DNA from: Rhizophagus sp. LPA8_4_AMF
Lineage: Eukaryota > Glomeromycota > Glomeromycetes > Glomerales > Glomeraceae
DNA length: 64,000 nucleotides
Reading direction: 5' to 3'
Assembly (NCBI GenBank): GCA_021464525.1
Contig: JADRCO010000007.1
Location: forward strand, 26,855 to 90,854
Shown here: in pieces, positions 35,966 through 47,477 of the stretch
Position numbering within the stretch: the stretch's first letter is position 1
Layout of the letters: each line of letters starts with the position of its first letter
Notes under the pieces: model-generated
Database searches by the model: none
What the model was told of the DNA's origin: nothing
Seen by the model: only the letters and a program-made list of their open reading frames with translations
Position numbers and translations under genes: made by a program

Positions 35966-36509
35966 AGAATATTAACTTTTCCAATAATGTAATATTAGAA
36001 GTCATCATATACTGTAAAGTTATCAATTTGTTCATATACATATATATATGGAATGATGAAATGAAATTGTATAAAATCTCTTTGGAATTAGAGAATATTT
36101 ATAATTCAAGCAATTAAATTTAATTGAATGATGCGATTATACAGTTTAATTGAATAATGAGATTAGAAAATTTAAAACAAAACTAGACGCGTTAAAGTGT
36201 AGAAGAATATAAAATGATATCCAAACTAATGATATTTCATTTCATATGAGACGCGTTAAATAATAATTAATTAGAAAATTAAAAACACCATGAATTTAAA
36301 TAATATAATATTTATTAATCTTCCTGAGAATGTTCATTATATTTACATATCATAAAGAAAGAATTTTTACGTGCACAAACATTTTCCAAATCACTCCTTT
36401 TATTATTATTTGCATATGCACGTTGATATCTATATTTTTTTTAGTAATATTTTAATTATAATTTTAATTTTTTTTTTTTTTTCCTTTTTTTTAAAAAAAA
36501 AAAAAACCA
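35966..36509. other. convergent 3' intergenic
   Basis: 544 bp between the FCF1 and MBF-factor stop codons. It holds a direct repeat AGACGCGTTAAA at 36185 and 36248 and a T/A homopolymer hairpin at 36470-36507. No gene seen. Confidence 0.5.
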
Positions 36510-39092
36510 TCAGATAGACATTTCCATCTGAGGAGGAGCAGAAGACGTTCCAGAGTCTCCACTAAACAAGCCAATAACTCTCTTGTATGGAGTCATATTC
36601 CGATCAGGAGCCATAGTCTTAACCTTAACTAATTCTCCTATCAAATGTCGTCTACCAGATTTAAGTTCATCTAGTTGATGCCTGAGCTCCACTAATCTAA
36701 TTAGAAACAATTATAAAATAAATTTTAGATCAATAAAAAAACAAAATGTTATATAAATCATTATTTTTATTATTTTTCTTACCTTTCGGCATCGCCACCT
36801 TGAAAAGGCGCAGCATTCTTCATTTCTTCTGAAATAGTAGCGTCAAGTCGGCGCTGCCTTCGCTTTTCCACATTATCTTTCACCATGCCGATTAAATCAT
36901 TGATTCGTTCTTTTCGTGCAGGGAGAACGCGGATTTTGTCTTTCAACGCGTCAATAACATTTTTAGTTTTGTTTAGATCGTTATTGACATTATCTAATTG
37001 TGCGAGAGAAGCCGATAATTCTCGTTCCTTTTCTTGTATTTGTAATTGATATGAATTTTCAAATTCCTGCAAAATCGAAGTAATACTTGGAATAAAGTTT
37101 TGCGAAATTTGAACACCCGTTGATGGTGTAACTGGCGCTGGAGGTTCTTGGTTTTCTATGTTATTTACTGGCGGAATATTATTTAATTGAACCTGTTGAT
37201 GATGATCAGCGGCTGCTCGAGATTTGGCTTCATGATCCAACTCTAATATATAATCTTCAGCATTTTTACCTATCGCGTTCCGAATTTGAGGATCTGCTCC
37301 AGCATCCATGAGCAATCGAACTAACTTTTTATTAGCAAATTTTGCAGAAATATTGAGAGCGGTGTCACCTTCGTGATTTTGCTTATTAATTATGGCTTTA
37401 CGATATTCTTCATTAGGATGTAGAGCTAAATTTGTAAGCAAAATCTCCATATAATATTTAGAAGGACTTATACGTCCTTTTGAGGAAGCAAATATCGCAA
37501 CATGGTGTAATACAGTCTGATCGTTTATGTCTAGATTTGGTATCGTCGTATGCAAAATTTGTACCATATCATTAAAACACCTGTTATCAAAATTGTATGG
37601 AAACATAACACTCCTCATTAGAGCAGTTTCACCATGAATGTTGCCACGATCGAGATCTGAACCAGCTTTGCTTAAAAGATGGGTCATTTCAAGATTTGCC
37701 ATCGCAGCAGCCCAATGAAGTGCTGTATGTCCTTGTTGATCAATTACTATGTTTGGATCAAAATCTGAAGGAGGATTGAGAATAAAATCCGGTATTGAAG
37801 TCCCATTCGTTGTAAAATATGACCATAAAAGCATTTCATATTGTTGATATTGTTGAACTGGGGCAGTCGTGACATTCTTAGCTATTTTAGATGGACGATT
37901 AGACGCATTAGTATTATTATTTGACGCGGTAGCAGATTCAGGTTGTTTACGCTTTCGCTTTGTTTTTTGAACAGGAATGGCATCATCCGATTCTGTTAAA
38001 TCATTTGAAGAATCTACTGGAGCGGGAGTAGTTGTTAAAGAGGATATTGGGGAAACAGTCACGTTGGTATTAGATTCAACACTGACTATTTCATTTGTTT
38101 CATGATCAGAGTCAACTTCCATGACATCTTCTATTGGCTCGACTTTTTTTGTCTTTTTAGGCGGTCTAGGTTTAATTGGTTTAGGCTCTTTAGGTTCACG
38201 TGGTTTACGCGGTTTATTGGACGCGGCAGTTATGTGTTTGGGTGCAAGAGGTGGACTTTCCGAAGTTGGCTGAAATTCAATTATAGGTTGCAAAAGTTCT
38301 TTAACATGATATCTTTCCGCTAAATCCACACCTGTCTCATATGGAACCCAAGTACCTATATTAAAAAGAGAAGATTAAAATCAATATGTCATTAAGGGAT
38401 ACAATTATCATATTTATTTATCGTATTTCATTTCGAAAATATTTTTAAAATATATACATATATAAAATAATTAATGAAAAATGGCCAAAATAAAAAACAT
38501 TTCTTTATATTATAATATACGTGATAAAATAATTTTCATTTGTTTTTTTATAAATCCGTGTTTTACAAGTTTGACTTATATAAATAATAAATGAAAAGAA
38601 AAAAAAAAATCATAATATTTAAGATCAAATATAAGCTTATAGGCGAATATTGTTCATATGTAATAACGTTCTATAATAAAAGGTATTACTAACCTTGATA
38701 TTTTCCATATCCTCCCTGAACTTTTTCGTGTTCCCCTTTCTGTACTTCACGTTCCAAAATCCTAGTTCGATGAGGCTTATCAAAATCCGCAACTTTTAAA
38801 ATTTGAGTAGCGTTGAGCCATGAATCAGTTTTACGTCGCATAACGGCTACATTTTTAACACTAGAAAGTAATAAGTTCATGAATACAATAATTCCAATAT
38901 TTTTAAATATTAGAAATATGTTTGGTCATAAATTTTAGGCGTCAAAGGATTAAATAGTAAGCGAACACTGATGAAATATTTTCACACTTACCGAAACTCC
39001 CAAACTGGAACTCCTGAATAAGTTGCTTTATAAATTTGAGAGCTGAGGTCAGGTTCAGAAATTTCAATATGATTCTGTACTTCAGAAGTCAT
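36510..39092 (-). CDS. APSES-ankyrin cell-cycle transcription factor (MBF/SBF type)
   Basis: Four exons on the minus strand: 39092-38992, 38860-38694, 38355-36783 and 36696-36510, giving 675 aa. Residues ~25-115 are an APSES/KilA-N DNA-binding domain with [48 protein letters not shown] and [11 protein letters not shown] Pro/Lys-rich linker and a KRKRK nuclear signal follow. Ankyrin repeats lie at about residues 290-470 ([48 protein letters not shown]). A coiled coil follows at about 520-645, then a short tail [12 protein letters not shown]. This is the Mbp1/Swi4/Res layout: it binds ACGCGT or CACGAAA elements and drives G1/S genes with a Swi6-type partner. Which subtype cannot be decided. Long upstream region contains ACGCGT. 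Family call secure. Confidence 0.92.
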
Positions 39093-42000
39093 ATTTCAAA
39101 AAAGTTTTAATAACGTGAAATATGAAACGGGGAAAGTTTTTAACAAAAAATTGCGCGGTCTTAAGGGTGGTGGTGACTAAAGGAACGAATCTTTATTATG
39201 TCGTGTTTGTGATCAAATTTGTAATTATAGCAAAATGGGGTATCTTAAAATCAGCTGACGTAGATTAAACGTGAACCATGCAAACATGTCGATATTGATA
39301 CATTTTACCATTATAATATTTTAGATGTTTTAAAAAGTTCTAATGTCATTTTAATTACTACGTTAATAGACATTATTTTAACATTACTAAATGGTCGCGT
39401 TTCATGATAATTATATATTTTCTATATTTATTTATTTATTTTTTTTTTTAGTTAAATTTGTAAAATTTTTTACGTGTTTTTTGTTTTCGTTCAAACGATT
39501 AAATGATAAATAATACACAAAAATGAAAATAAATAAAAAATAGACCCAAAAAAAGGTTTAAAGAGCTAACACATAAGCGAATAAGAAAGAAGGAATTACT
39601 TTTTTTCTTTCTTAAAAAAAAAATAATGATAATAATAACATTTTTAGTTGATTATTATCAATAAAATGTAAGAATGAAGACAATGATTTCTTTATAGTTT
39701 AAATTTTGCGTCTTTTATTTAAAGGAATTGATTTGTGAAATATGGAATACATAACTTACGTAACTCGGAAAATTCCGACCGTGTAATATATTTATTTTTA
39801 AAATACTATTATTGGTTTTAATATGAAAAAAGGAAAGTGATTTGCAAAATAAATAAATGCGTAAATATTACGCGTGGATCAAGAACGAAACTATCGTGAA
39901 TAATATGAATCGGCTATCTTTTTATATCTTTATTCCGGATCACCAAAAAATGATCAACCGATAAAAGAAACGCCACAATGAAATGTTTACTGCGCTTACG
40001 CGCGCGTATTAATCTTGTTGATCCTTACTATTATGACTAAACTAGAATCCTTTGATTCAACGGTTCATAGTTAGCCAATATGTTACACCCTTCAATTTTT
40101 GTTTTAACTGAGGGGGAAATTTATTTTTCTTTTAGAACCGATGATCTTGACAAATGTGACACATGCAAATGATTTTTTTTTTTTTAATAGTAATAATAAC
40201 AAATGCCACGTTAAATGCTTATTAGATGAGATCGAATTTGCTATCAATCAATAAGATTAATACAATTAATATTTTAATTACTTGTTCGTTCATAAATATT
40301 TCATTGTTGTAATTGTTTTTAATGGTTATATTATATTAAAATAATTTTAAGGCATTCAAAACTTATAGTATTTTTTATTAATATATTTTAATGAGCATTT
40401 ATTTAGTATAGTATACAAATAAGGTTTAAAAATTGGGCATTTAAAGTAAATAATTACCTTATAAAGTGTCAATACTAAGAATAAAGAGAATAAGGCTTAT
40501 AATGCAAAAAATAGATTTATCCTATTTTTGAAAAGGAACAAGTAAAAATAACTACTTTGTAAGGGGAGAAATTATCCGCAACTATTGATTATAAAATGCT
40601 TTGTTCTCCAAGAGATAGATTGGAAGGCTTAAAACGATGTCTTTCTAGAATGTGTTGCGAAAAAATTCCAAATTGCTTCACAACAAAGAATATGTATACG
40701 TAAACACTCTATATGGTAATAATTTATATATTATATAGCATTAGAAGATTCTAAATTCTGAAATTAAATAATAACTGGCTATAACACATAATCTGAGCAT
40801 GCATGCAGTAAACAGCCAATCATATTATAGATTTGTCACATGAATTATGCAAAGTTCAAAATAATCATGCAAATTTAAATTATTTTAATTCCCGGACAAA
40901 GATAAACCCTATATGGGCTATTTTTATAAACGCATATTGTCATATTCGGTAAAGTTTCCCGTGATTGTCTTAACTTGGTTTAGTTATTTCGTTTAACGTT
41001 CGCGTTATAATAAAGATAACAATGTTTAACGATTCATTAACGGCTCTTAAACATTATCGGTAAATCTTGATTAAATTAATTACTAATATCTTGTGTTCTT
41101 TATATATTTGATTTACTTGTTTCCATTTTTTCGGTATATTCAAGTATTTTCATGATATCCTAACATTTCAGGTGATAAACATCAAGTTTAGGATGTTCTT
41201 TGAACTTATCATTTTTTTGTCAGCTCTAAATAGAAGGGAAAAGCGGTGATTATTTTAACCGGTAATCTTTTAATATTAGAAATTTATATTTACAAAGTTA
41301 TTATAAATATTCATTATTTCTTTTTTGAAACAAAAACGCAGACAATATATTTTAATATTTTGGTTCTTTCGTTGACATGGCGCGCGTAAAGAATTTTTTT
41401 TTACGTAACTCATGTTTTTGTGTTTGGATTTGAAACATGTACAATACGATATATAACAAATACTGGTAACAATCTTAATAGTATTTATTGTTCCTCAGAA
41501 AATATCTATTGAAATACATTATTAATATAAATGCTTCTCTTTTCATTGGGAATCACCGGACATGCTATGCCTTGACGATCGTACTTGGTTACTGGGTCCA
41601 CAAAGGTGAATATCTATTTCAACAATTCCAACAAATCTAATAATTAAAACAATTTTTAAGCAATTCTGAAATATAACTCGTGTAACAATAATCGAAAATT
41701 TTCAAAATTAAATCAATATATTAACGCTTTATAAGGTGATACCGATTTTTGGATTTAAACCTTATTTATTTAATGGATTATACCTATATAAAGAATCTTT
41801 TCAATCTAATCAGCTTTTTTAAATCAACTTATTTTCATCATCTCTTTAAAAACTAGCAAATACTTCATATTAGACTTGTAAATTTTTCACATTTTTTAAT
41901 ACTTTGAGATGTATCATATAATAAAAGGTATAAATGGAAGTCCAATTCTTTGAAAAATAAAAAAAAAATTTCTCTTTTTTTAAAAGATTGTTTTTCTTAT

Positions 42001-42531
42001 TAAAAAGATTTATTTTTAAGTTAAAAAGATATGATCTCCTGAATCAATTTTTTTATGACCTTGTACAAACTTCATTTAGAGTTAATGGAAAAATGGATTT
42101 TTTACTTTTTAAGAGATTAGAGTTGAAATTTAACGCACTCCCTGCGGTTAAGTTTTATAAATATAAATTTTCTATTGGCATAAATAATGCGTGTTACACG
42201 TACACATTGGGAGTCAGGTTACTGCCGATATTAAAGATTGAACATTGTATCACGAATTGATGCCAAAAAAAACCTCTCATCGTACAAATTATCTCGACGC
42301 GACCGACATACATAAATACGTAGCAAACAACTATCCATTTTATTGACAACCAACCTACTGTAAATTCCCAGTAAAACTTGGCAAGAAAAAAACAATCCCT
42401 GCCATTTTCATTCCTTCCATACACTTGATCCGTTTCTCTTTATACTACTATTTACTTTATTATATCGTGCCACTTATTACTCTTACAATTACTAGAATTT
42501 TAGAATTTCATTCTTTCATCTTTGTCACATC
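39093..42531. other. long divergent intergenic region
   Basis: 3.4 kb between the starts of the MBF factor (-) and the winged-helix gene (+). It contains ACGCGT (39870-39875), ACGCGCGCGT (39999-40008) and GGCGCGCGTAAAG near 41379. Elsewhere it is AT-rich without coding exons. Confidence 0.5.
39870..40008. promoter_or_regulatory. possible MCB-type elements upstream of the MBF factor
   Basis: ACGCGT at 39870-39875, about 0.8 kb upstream of the MBF-factor start, and a palindromic ACGCGCGCGT at 39999-40008. ACGCGT is the established MBF (MluI cell-cycle box) site in yeasts. Autoregulation is inference; one hexamer may be chance. Confidence 0.3.
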
Positions 42532-43457
42532 ATGCCGTCCAAAACTTCAAAATACGTATATCACGGTCATAGTAAAATAATCTCTGGCGTCATTGCGGTT
42601 CTTGAAACAACCAACCATCCACTCTCTTTACAAGAGTTAGTTGACGAAATGACGAGACGTCAGTTAGTTGTTTTTCAGTAAGTACCATTCCATCTGAATT
42701 TTAGAATTCGTCATGCCATCATCTCGCACGTCTCTAAAAAATTTTTATATATTTAATTAAAACTCACTTTAAAATGTCGTCCTTTTTATAAATTATAGTG
42801 GTGCAACTCCGCGAAACACTGTCAGTGGTGAAATTAGCAAACTTCTCAACGCAGTAGGTCCTACAAAAGCACCTATCCTAAAAGTCAACCAAGGCAAACT
42901 TACCAAATTCTTTTTGAGACCGCGTCACCAACAGGATGCGTTGTAAATATGATTTATTACTTTTTTATTATTACAATTAAAGTTCATTTTAAACCTTTGG
43001 ATCTCATTTTTTGATATTTTGATCTAATTCAATATAGAAAACAAGTGTCACATGATAAAATACAAAAAAGGTATTCATCTCGAACTGCTCGTAACCATCA
43101 TTCACAAGGTACCATTATCTCTTCAGATAAGCAGAATCAAAGGGAGCGCGTTACCGATCAGAAAAAACGACGCCAAATGGATGATCTAAAGTATGTTTTT
43201 TATGTATAATAATTTGTGTTGGTTTGACTTTATTATAAATTTTAAATCTTGATCTTTTATTTCATCTCAATTATAGAGCTGCATATTTACTATCTTGTCT
43301 TTCTGCGCATTCATTTTGGCTAAATTTTAAGAATGAACCAGAAAAAGATTTTAAATACTTTCTGGAAGCTCACGTTGGAGAAACTTCTTTAATTTCTAGT
43401 GTCACCAATGAAAATGATCTGAATAATAATGACACAATGAGAATAGATCATGTATGA
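42532..43457 (+). CDS. small winged-helix protein (HARE-HTH-like)
   Basis: Four exons: 42532-42677, 42799-42942, 43038-43190 and 43277-43457, giving 207 aa. Residues ~14-85 resemble a winged-helix HARE-HTH: helix IISGVIAVLETTNHPLSLQE, then ELVDEMTRRQLVVF, a turn HGATPRNTVSGEISKLL and a wing with ILKVNQGKLTKFFLRPR. The HARE-HTH family is found in ASXL proteins and other chromatin or DNA-modification factors and is predicted to bind DNA. Residues ~100-150 are basic and polar (RTARNHHS, DQKKRRQMDD). A final hydrophobic helix-like region, AAYLLSCLSAHSFWLNF, is followed by an acidic/Asn end. A nuclear DNA-binding role is likely by fold, but the exact family is uncertain and other winged-helix groups (forkhead- or H1-like) are alternatives. 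It is convergent with the MBIP-like gene. Confidence 0.55.
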
Positions 43458-44067
43458 CAGAGTATTGATGGATCATATATAATGAAACTTCTTTTAATTT
43501 TACTAACCTTTTTTTTTCTTTTTTTTTTCTTTTCACTTAATTACCTGATGAATGGTTTCCACAAATATATTAACCATCAAAAAACGAAACCACTCAAAAA
43601 AATAAATTTAGATTTTAATATTATAATCTTATTTCTTACTATTTCTTACTATATACTCTTTATTTTAATTGTAGATATTAATCTTTCAACAAAACTCTTT
43701 TTTCTTAATGTTAATCATCATTTTCATTTAGACAAAATTTAATTAATTTTCAACGAAATGAGGTTTAAAAAAAAAGGAACATTTTTGTAAATTTTTTTTT
43801 TTGACATTTAAGTTTATTAGAATTAGAGAAATTAGTTTTACTTTTCTAAATCTTAATTTCATTATTACTTTGTAATTTTTCCCTCTATTTTTTTTTTCCT
43901 TCAAATAGAAACAGTAGAGATTCAATTTTAAGGATATAGAACAAATTAGTCATAGAAAAAAAAAATAAAAAAATTAGATATAAATAAAAATAAAAAAATA
44001 TTCAAATGTGACAACAAAAATTATTTTGATTTATTACATGTAATTAATTATAAATAAATAGTTTGTT
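43458..44067. other. convergent 3' intergenic
   Basis: 610 bp between the stop codons of the winged-helix gene and the MBIP-like gene. It is pyrimidine- and A-rich low-complexity DNA; the apparent open frames there are simple sequence. Confidence 0.45.
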
Positions 44068-46346
44068 TTAGTTTTGAATTTGTTCAAGTCCTTTATTTTC
44101 ATTAGTGTTCGAAACAAAATCGGTAGCATCAGTACCATTTATATCATTCGTAACATTGCCATTAATCAGCGTAATTTCTGTATTTGTACTATTTGTACTT
44201 CGATTATCATTTTCAATAGCTATAGAACTTTCATCTTCACCTGATATATCGAGAGATTTTTTCACTTCATTAGACTCTACATCCATTTCCATCACACTGT
44301 CTTCTTTAGAAACAGTTTCATTATTACTCCCTGGATCGATTATTGGGGATGCGCTACGATCTTCTCTAATAAGTGATACCTTTGATGCCTGCATTTCTTC
44401 CGCTATGATCTTTTTTTGTTGTTGTTGCACAGAAGGTTTAGGTGCTATAGGAATTGGTGTAACACTTGATTTATTAACTGATGATTGTATAATTTGAGGA
44501 CGTAACTGGGGTTGAGGAGTTCTTTGTTGTATTGACAATTGTGGAGTTGATTGAGGAAGTATTTGTATTTGTGATTTTGAAGTCTCATTTGAAGGTTTCG
44601 TTATTACAGGAGTAAATGTTCCATTATTATCATTTTGCTTTTCATTGTCAGTACGATTAATCAATTTCAGTTGTTCCATAACTGATCGAGTCAATGAAGA
44701 TTGTCCTCGACCTCTTCCTTTAGGTTTAATCGGACGTGGTGCAATGCGGGAATTCTTCGAATTATATAGATTTGTTAGATTTGTTGATACCAAGCTGGGT
44801 GAAGTACGTTTCATATCAATCGATGGATTGGTTTGTGTCGTTGGCGTGACTGAAAATGTAGACGTGACAACTGAAGAAGAGGGAGGATTATTTATGGGTG
44901 ACTGCATCATTGTCATCACGGGAGTTGAATACTGTAAATCAACAGGTTATTAATCAAGTGCATAACATCTTTCGATCAAGATCATTGTCTCACCTGACGA
45001 TTTGGCTGATTAAAATGTATAGCTGACCAAGTAGGATAATCTCGTTCAAGTTGCATTATTTTATCCTCCAACACTTTTAATCGCTCGTAAACACTAAGAG
45101 GAACAGGTGTAACTAATCGTTGCATGATATTTTACAAGTAAAGAAACTTAAACTTATCTGCATTACATACATACATGTATAACGAAAAAATTTAAATTAA
45201 AATATTAATTACCTATATCTAAATGCTTTTCAATATTTTGAAATCTTTCCTCAACACCTCTGGGTAATTCAGCTAAAGACTTTTTATTAGAATTACTTCG
45301 ATTGTGATTAGTTGAAGTAAATGTCGAACGAGCTAAAGGTCCATCTTCATTATTTACTACATCAAGTTTCATTTGTATATTTCGATTTATTTCGGCAGCA
45401 TCAGATCGAGCGCATGATTGTTCATCTGCATTTGATTAATTATTTATGAATAGATTTCTCATAGATAGATATATATTAAAATAAATGGATAAATGGATGA
45501 GTATACGTTTACCATTAGGATCTAGAGGATTAGTTGACTTCCTCAAAAATTCGGCACGATTACTATTATTTATTTCTGATTTCTTTAATTGTATGAAATT
45601 ATCAATTCGTTGCTCGAGCTATGTGTATATATATAGCGTGTTATCCAAATTAGAATCAAATATATGTATATATATATGCTCAAACTTTATAATATCTACC
45701 TCAGAATTCGTTGTTCTGATTTGAACTTCTTGTGGATTCATTAGCATTTGAACTTTTTTCGCCGGACTTTCTTCACCTAAATAAAATATCAATACTTAGT
45801 AACAAGTATTTTCACAATAAAATTTCTTATGACAAACCATTTTTTTCCGGTTCAATTTTTCTCTTAGCAGACTCTGAGGAAGAAGAATCGCCAATTCTCG
45901 ATTTCAATGCCTTTTTTTTCGAAGAAAATTTTATTTTTTGTAAATGTAATAATAAAAAAATAATAAATAATAGATCAATGAATAAATAAAGGAAATTTTA
46001 CCGTTAATTCTTTCAATAACCAATCAATATGATTTGGAATTTGTTTTTCATTATTCGTTGATAAGACAATTAATTCCATTAATAAAGCTCTATTAGTTTC
46101 GAACATTCCAATCTATTAAAAAAAATTGATTCTATTCTTTAAATTAATTATCAAAATTTAATAAAATGCTCTGAAAAAACCAAACATTACCTTAATGAAA
46201 AATTCCGAAAAAATTTCGTGCCATTTCTTTACATTTAATTGAATTTCTTGTTGAGGAGTTTCTATTGTTATTTGAGGTTTTTGTTCAGGTACTGAAAGAG
46301 TTTCAACAGTTTCTGTAACTACCTTCTCACGAATTTCTTCTTCCAT
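44068..46346 (-). CDS. MBIP-like protein (ATAC-type acetyltransferase complex subunit)
   Basis: Eight exons on the minus strand: 46346-46191, 46112-46002, 45910-45838, 45776-45700, 45618-45513, 45425-45213, 45112-44994 and 44931-44068, giving 572 aa. The diagnostic part is around residues 225-285: PRGVEERFQNIEKHLDI, then VTPVPLSVYERLKVLEDKI and MQLERDYPTWSAIHF. This resembles the region of animal MBIP (MAP3K12-binding inhibitory protein 1) that reads as a VPxxVYxRLKxLExxIxxLE coiled coil before its SPEYF motif. Animal MBIP belongs to the ATAC histone acetyltransferase complex. The N-terminal part has a helix with KKWHEIFSEFFIK and LLMELIVLSTNN. The C-terminal half (about 290 aa) is Ser/Thr/Pro/Asn-rich and disordered, with a KPKGRGRGQ basic patch and acidic end. 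Family call is by remembered motif, not a search. Confidence 0.6.
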
Positions 46347-47239
46347 ATCTTTTATTCGTTCGAGTTAAGACTTAAAAGAAAAATACTGTAGGACCGATTT
46401 ATATATCGAATGTCACATGACTTTAAGATGAGAACTGTATTTATCGACCAATCATATCATTTTGCAGATAAAATTTACTATCCCAGTATTAGGTCACTAT
46501 GGATCAAATAAATTACTGCATTTTTACGGAGGGAAGTTTGTAAAGATTATTGTGAAAGAAAGAAAGGTTAAAAGATTTAACTAAAGTTTGACTCAGGTTC
46601 ATTTATTAGAAATTTTAAAATATACGATTTTTTTTTAAAAAATAGTACCTACAAAATAATATTTTCAAGTATATTCTTTTGTTAGTTTAAAACTAAAATA
46701 ATTGTCTTGATAGATAAAATTTTAGTAGAAGCTCTTAACAAATGGGCAAAAAATTTGCTAAAGTCATAAAAATAAGATTACTACATATAATAACAATCTT
46801 TTTCAAGATCCATTACTATTAATTAAATGAAAAAAATTCAGATTATTTGCAAAAATATTAAAAAATTCAATATTAATCAATTATAACATATAACTTAAAA
46901 ATTCCATTATTTATGCAAAAATTATCACCTGAATTTGTTTTGATTTATTATTAATTTAAGTACAAATGTACAACCCAGATATTATTCTTTTTTTCAACAA
47001 AAAACTCCATTTTTATTATCAACTGGTTTAAGTATAATAACAGCATTATAGTAAATATGAATAGTATTGGTATAGAATAAAAGATATATATGCACATGGC
47101 CAAAAATTTTTGTGCATGCAAAATTAGTCAAAAAACAATTTATCTTAAATATATCAGGCATTAATATTTATTTTTTATATACCCTATATATCTGTGACTA
47201 ATCAAACATATATCAGCTATTTGTTTATATTAGCAACTA
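46347..47239. other. intergenic, no gene seen
   Basis: Upstream of the MBIP-like gene and start of an 8.6-kb gene-free block. ATATCAG-type palindromic words appear around 47150-47215. No coding signal was found. Confidence 0.4.
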
Positions 47240-47477
47240 AGGTTGCTTGACTAAACCCCTCCAAAATTTTATGATTAGTTTCACCTAAATTTTAATATAA
47301 ATTTAATATAGTTTCACAGAGTTTCTTCAGTTTTGCCATTTACTAATATAGTTTCAGCAGTTTTAGCATTCACTAGTTTTACCAACTTTTTAATAAGACT
47401 TTTAATATAGTTTTGTCAAGTTTCACCTTTTCACCATTACACCAACTTGCTAAACCTCTAGTTTTGGCAAGCAATCT
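47240..47477. mobile_element. 238-bp TA-flanked MITE
   Basis: The left end AGGTTGCTTGACTAAAC and the reverse complement of the right end AGATTGCTTGCCAAAAC form terminal inverted repeats, with TA on both outer sides (47238-47239 and 47478-47479). The interior repeats AGTTTCACC/AGTTTTACC-like words. It has no coding capacity; Tc1/mariner-type by the TA target. Confidence 0.65.

Noticed and set aside
44105-44953. Plus-strand open frames opposite the MBIP-like gene
   Set aside because: They mirror the Ser/Thr-rich coding strand of the last exon and have no domain; antisense shadow.
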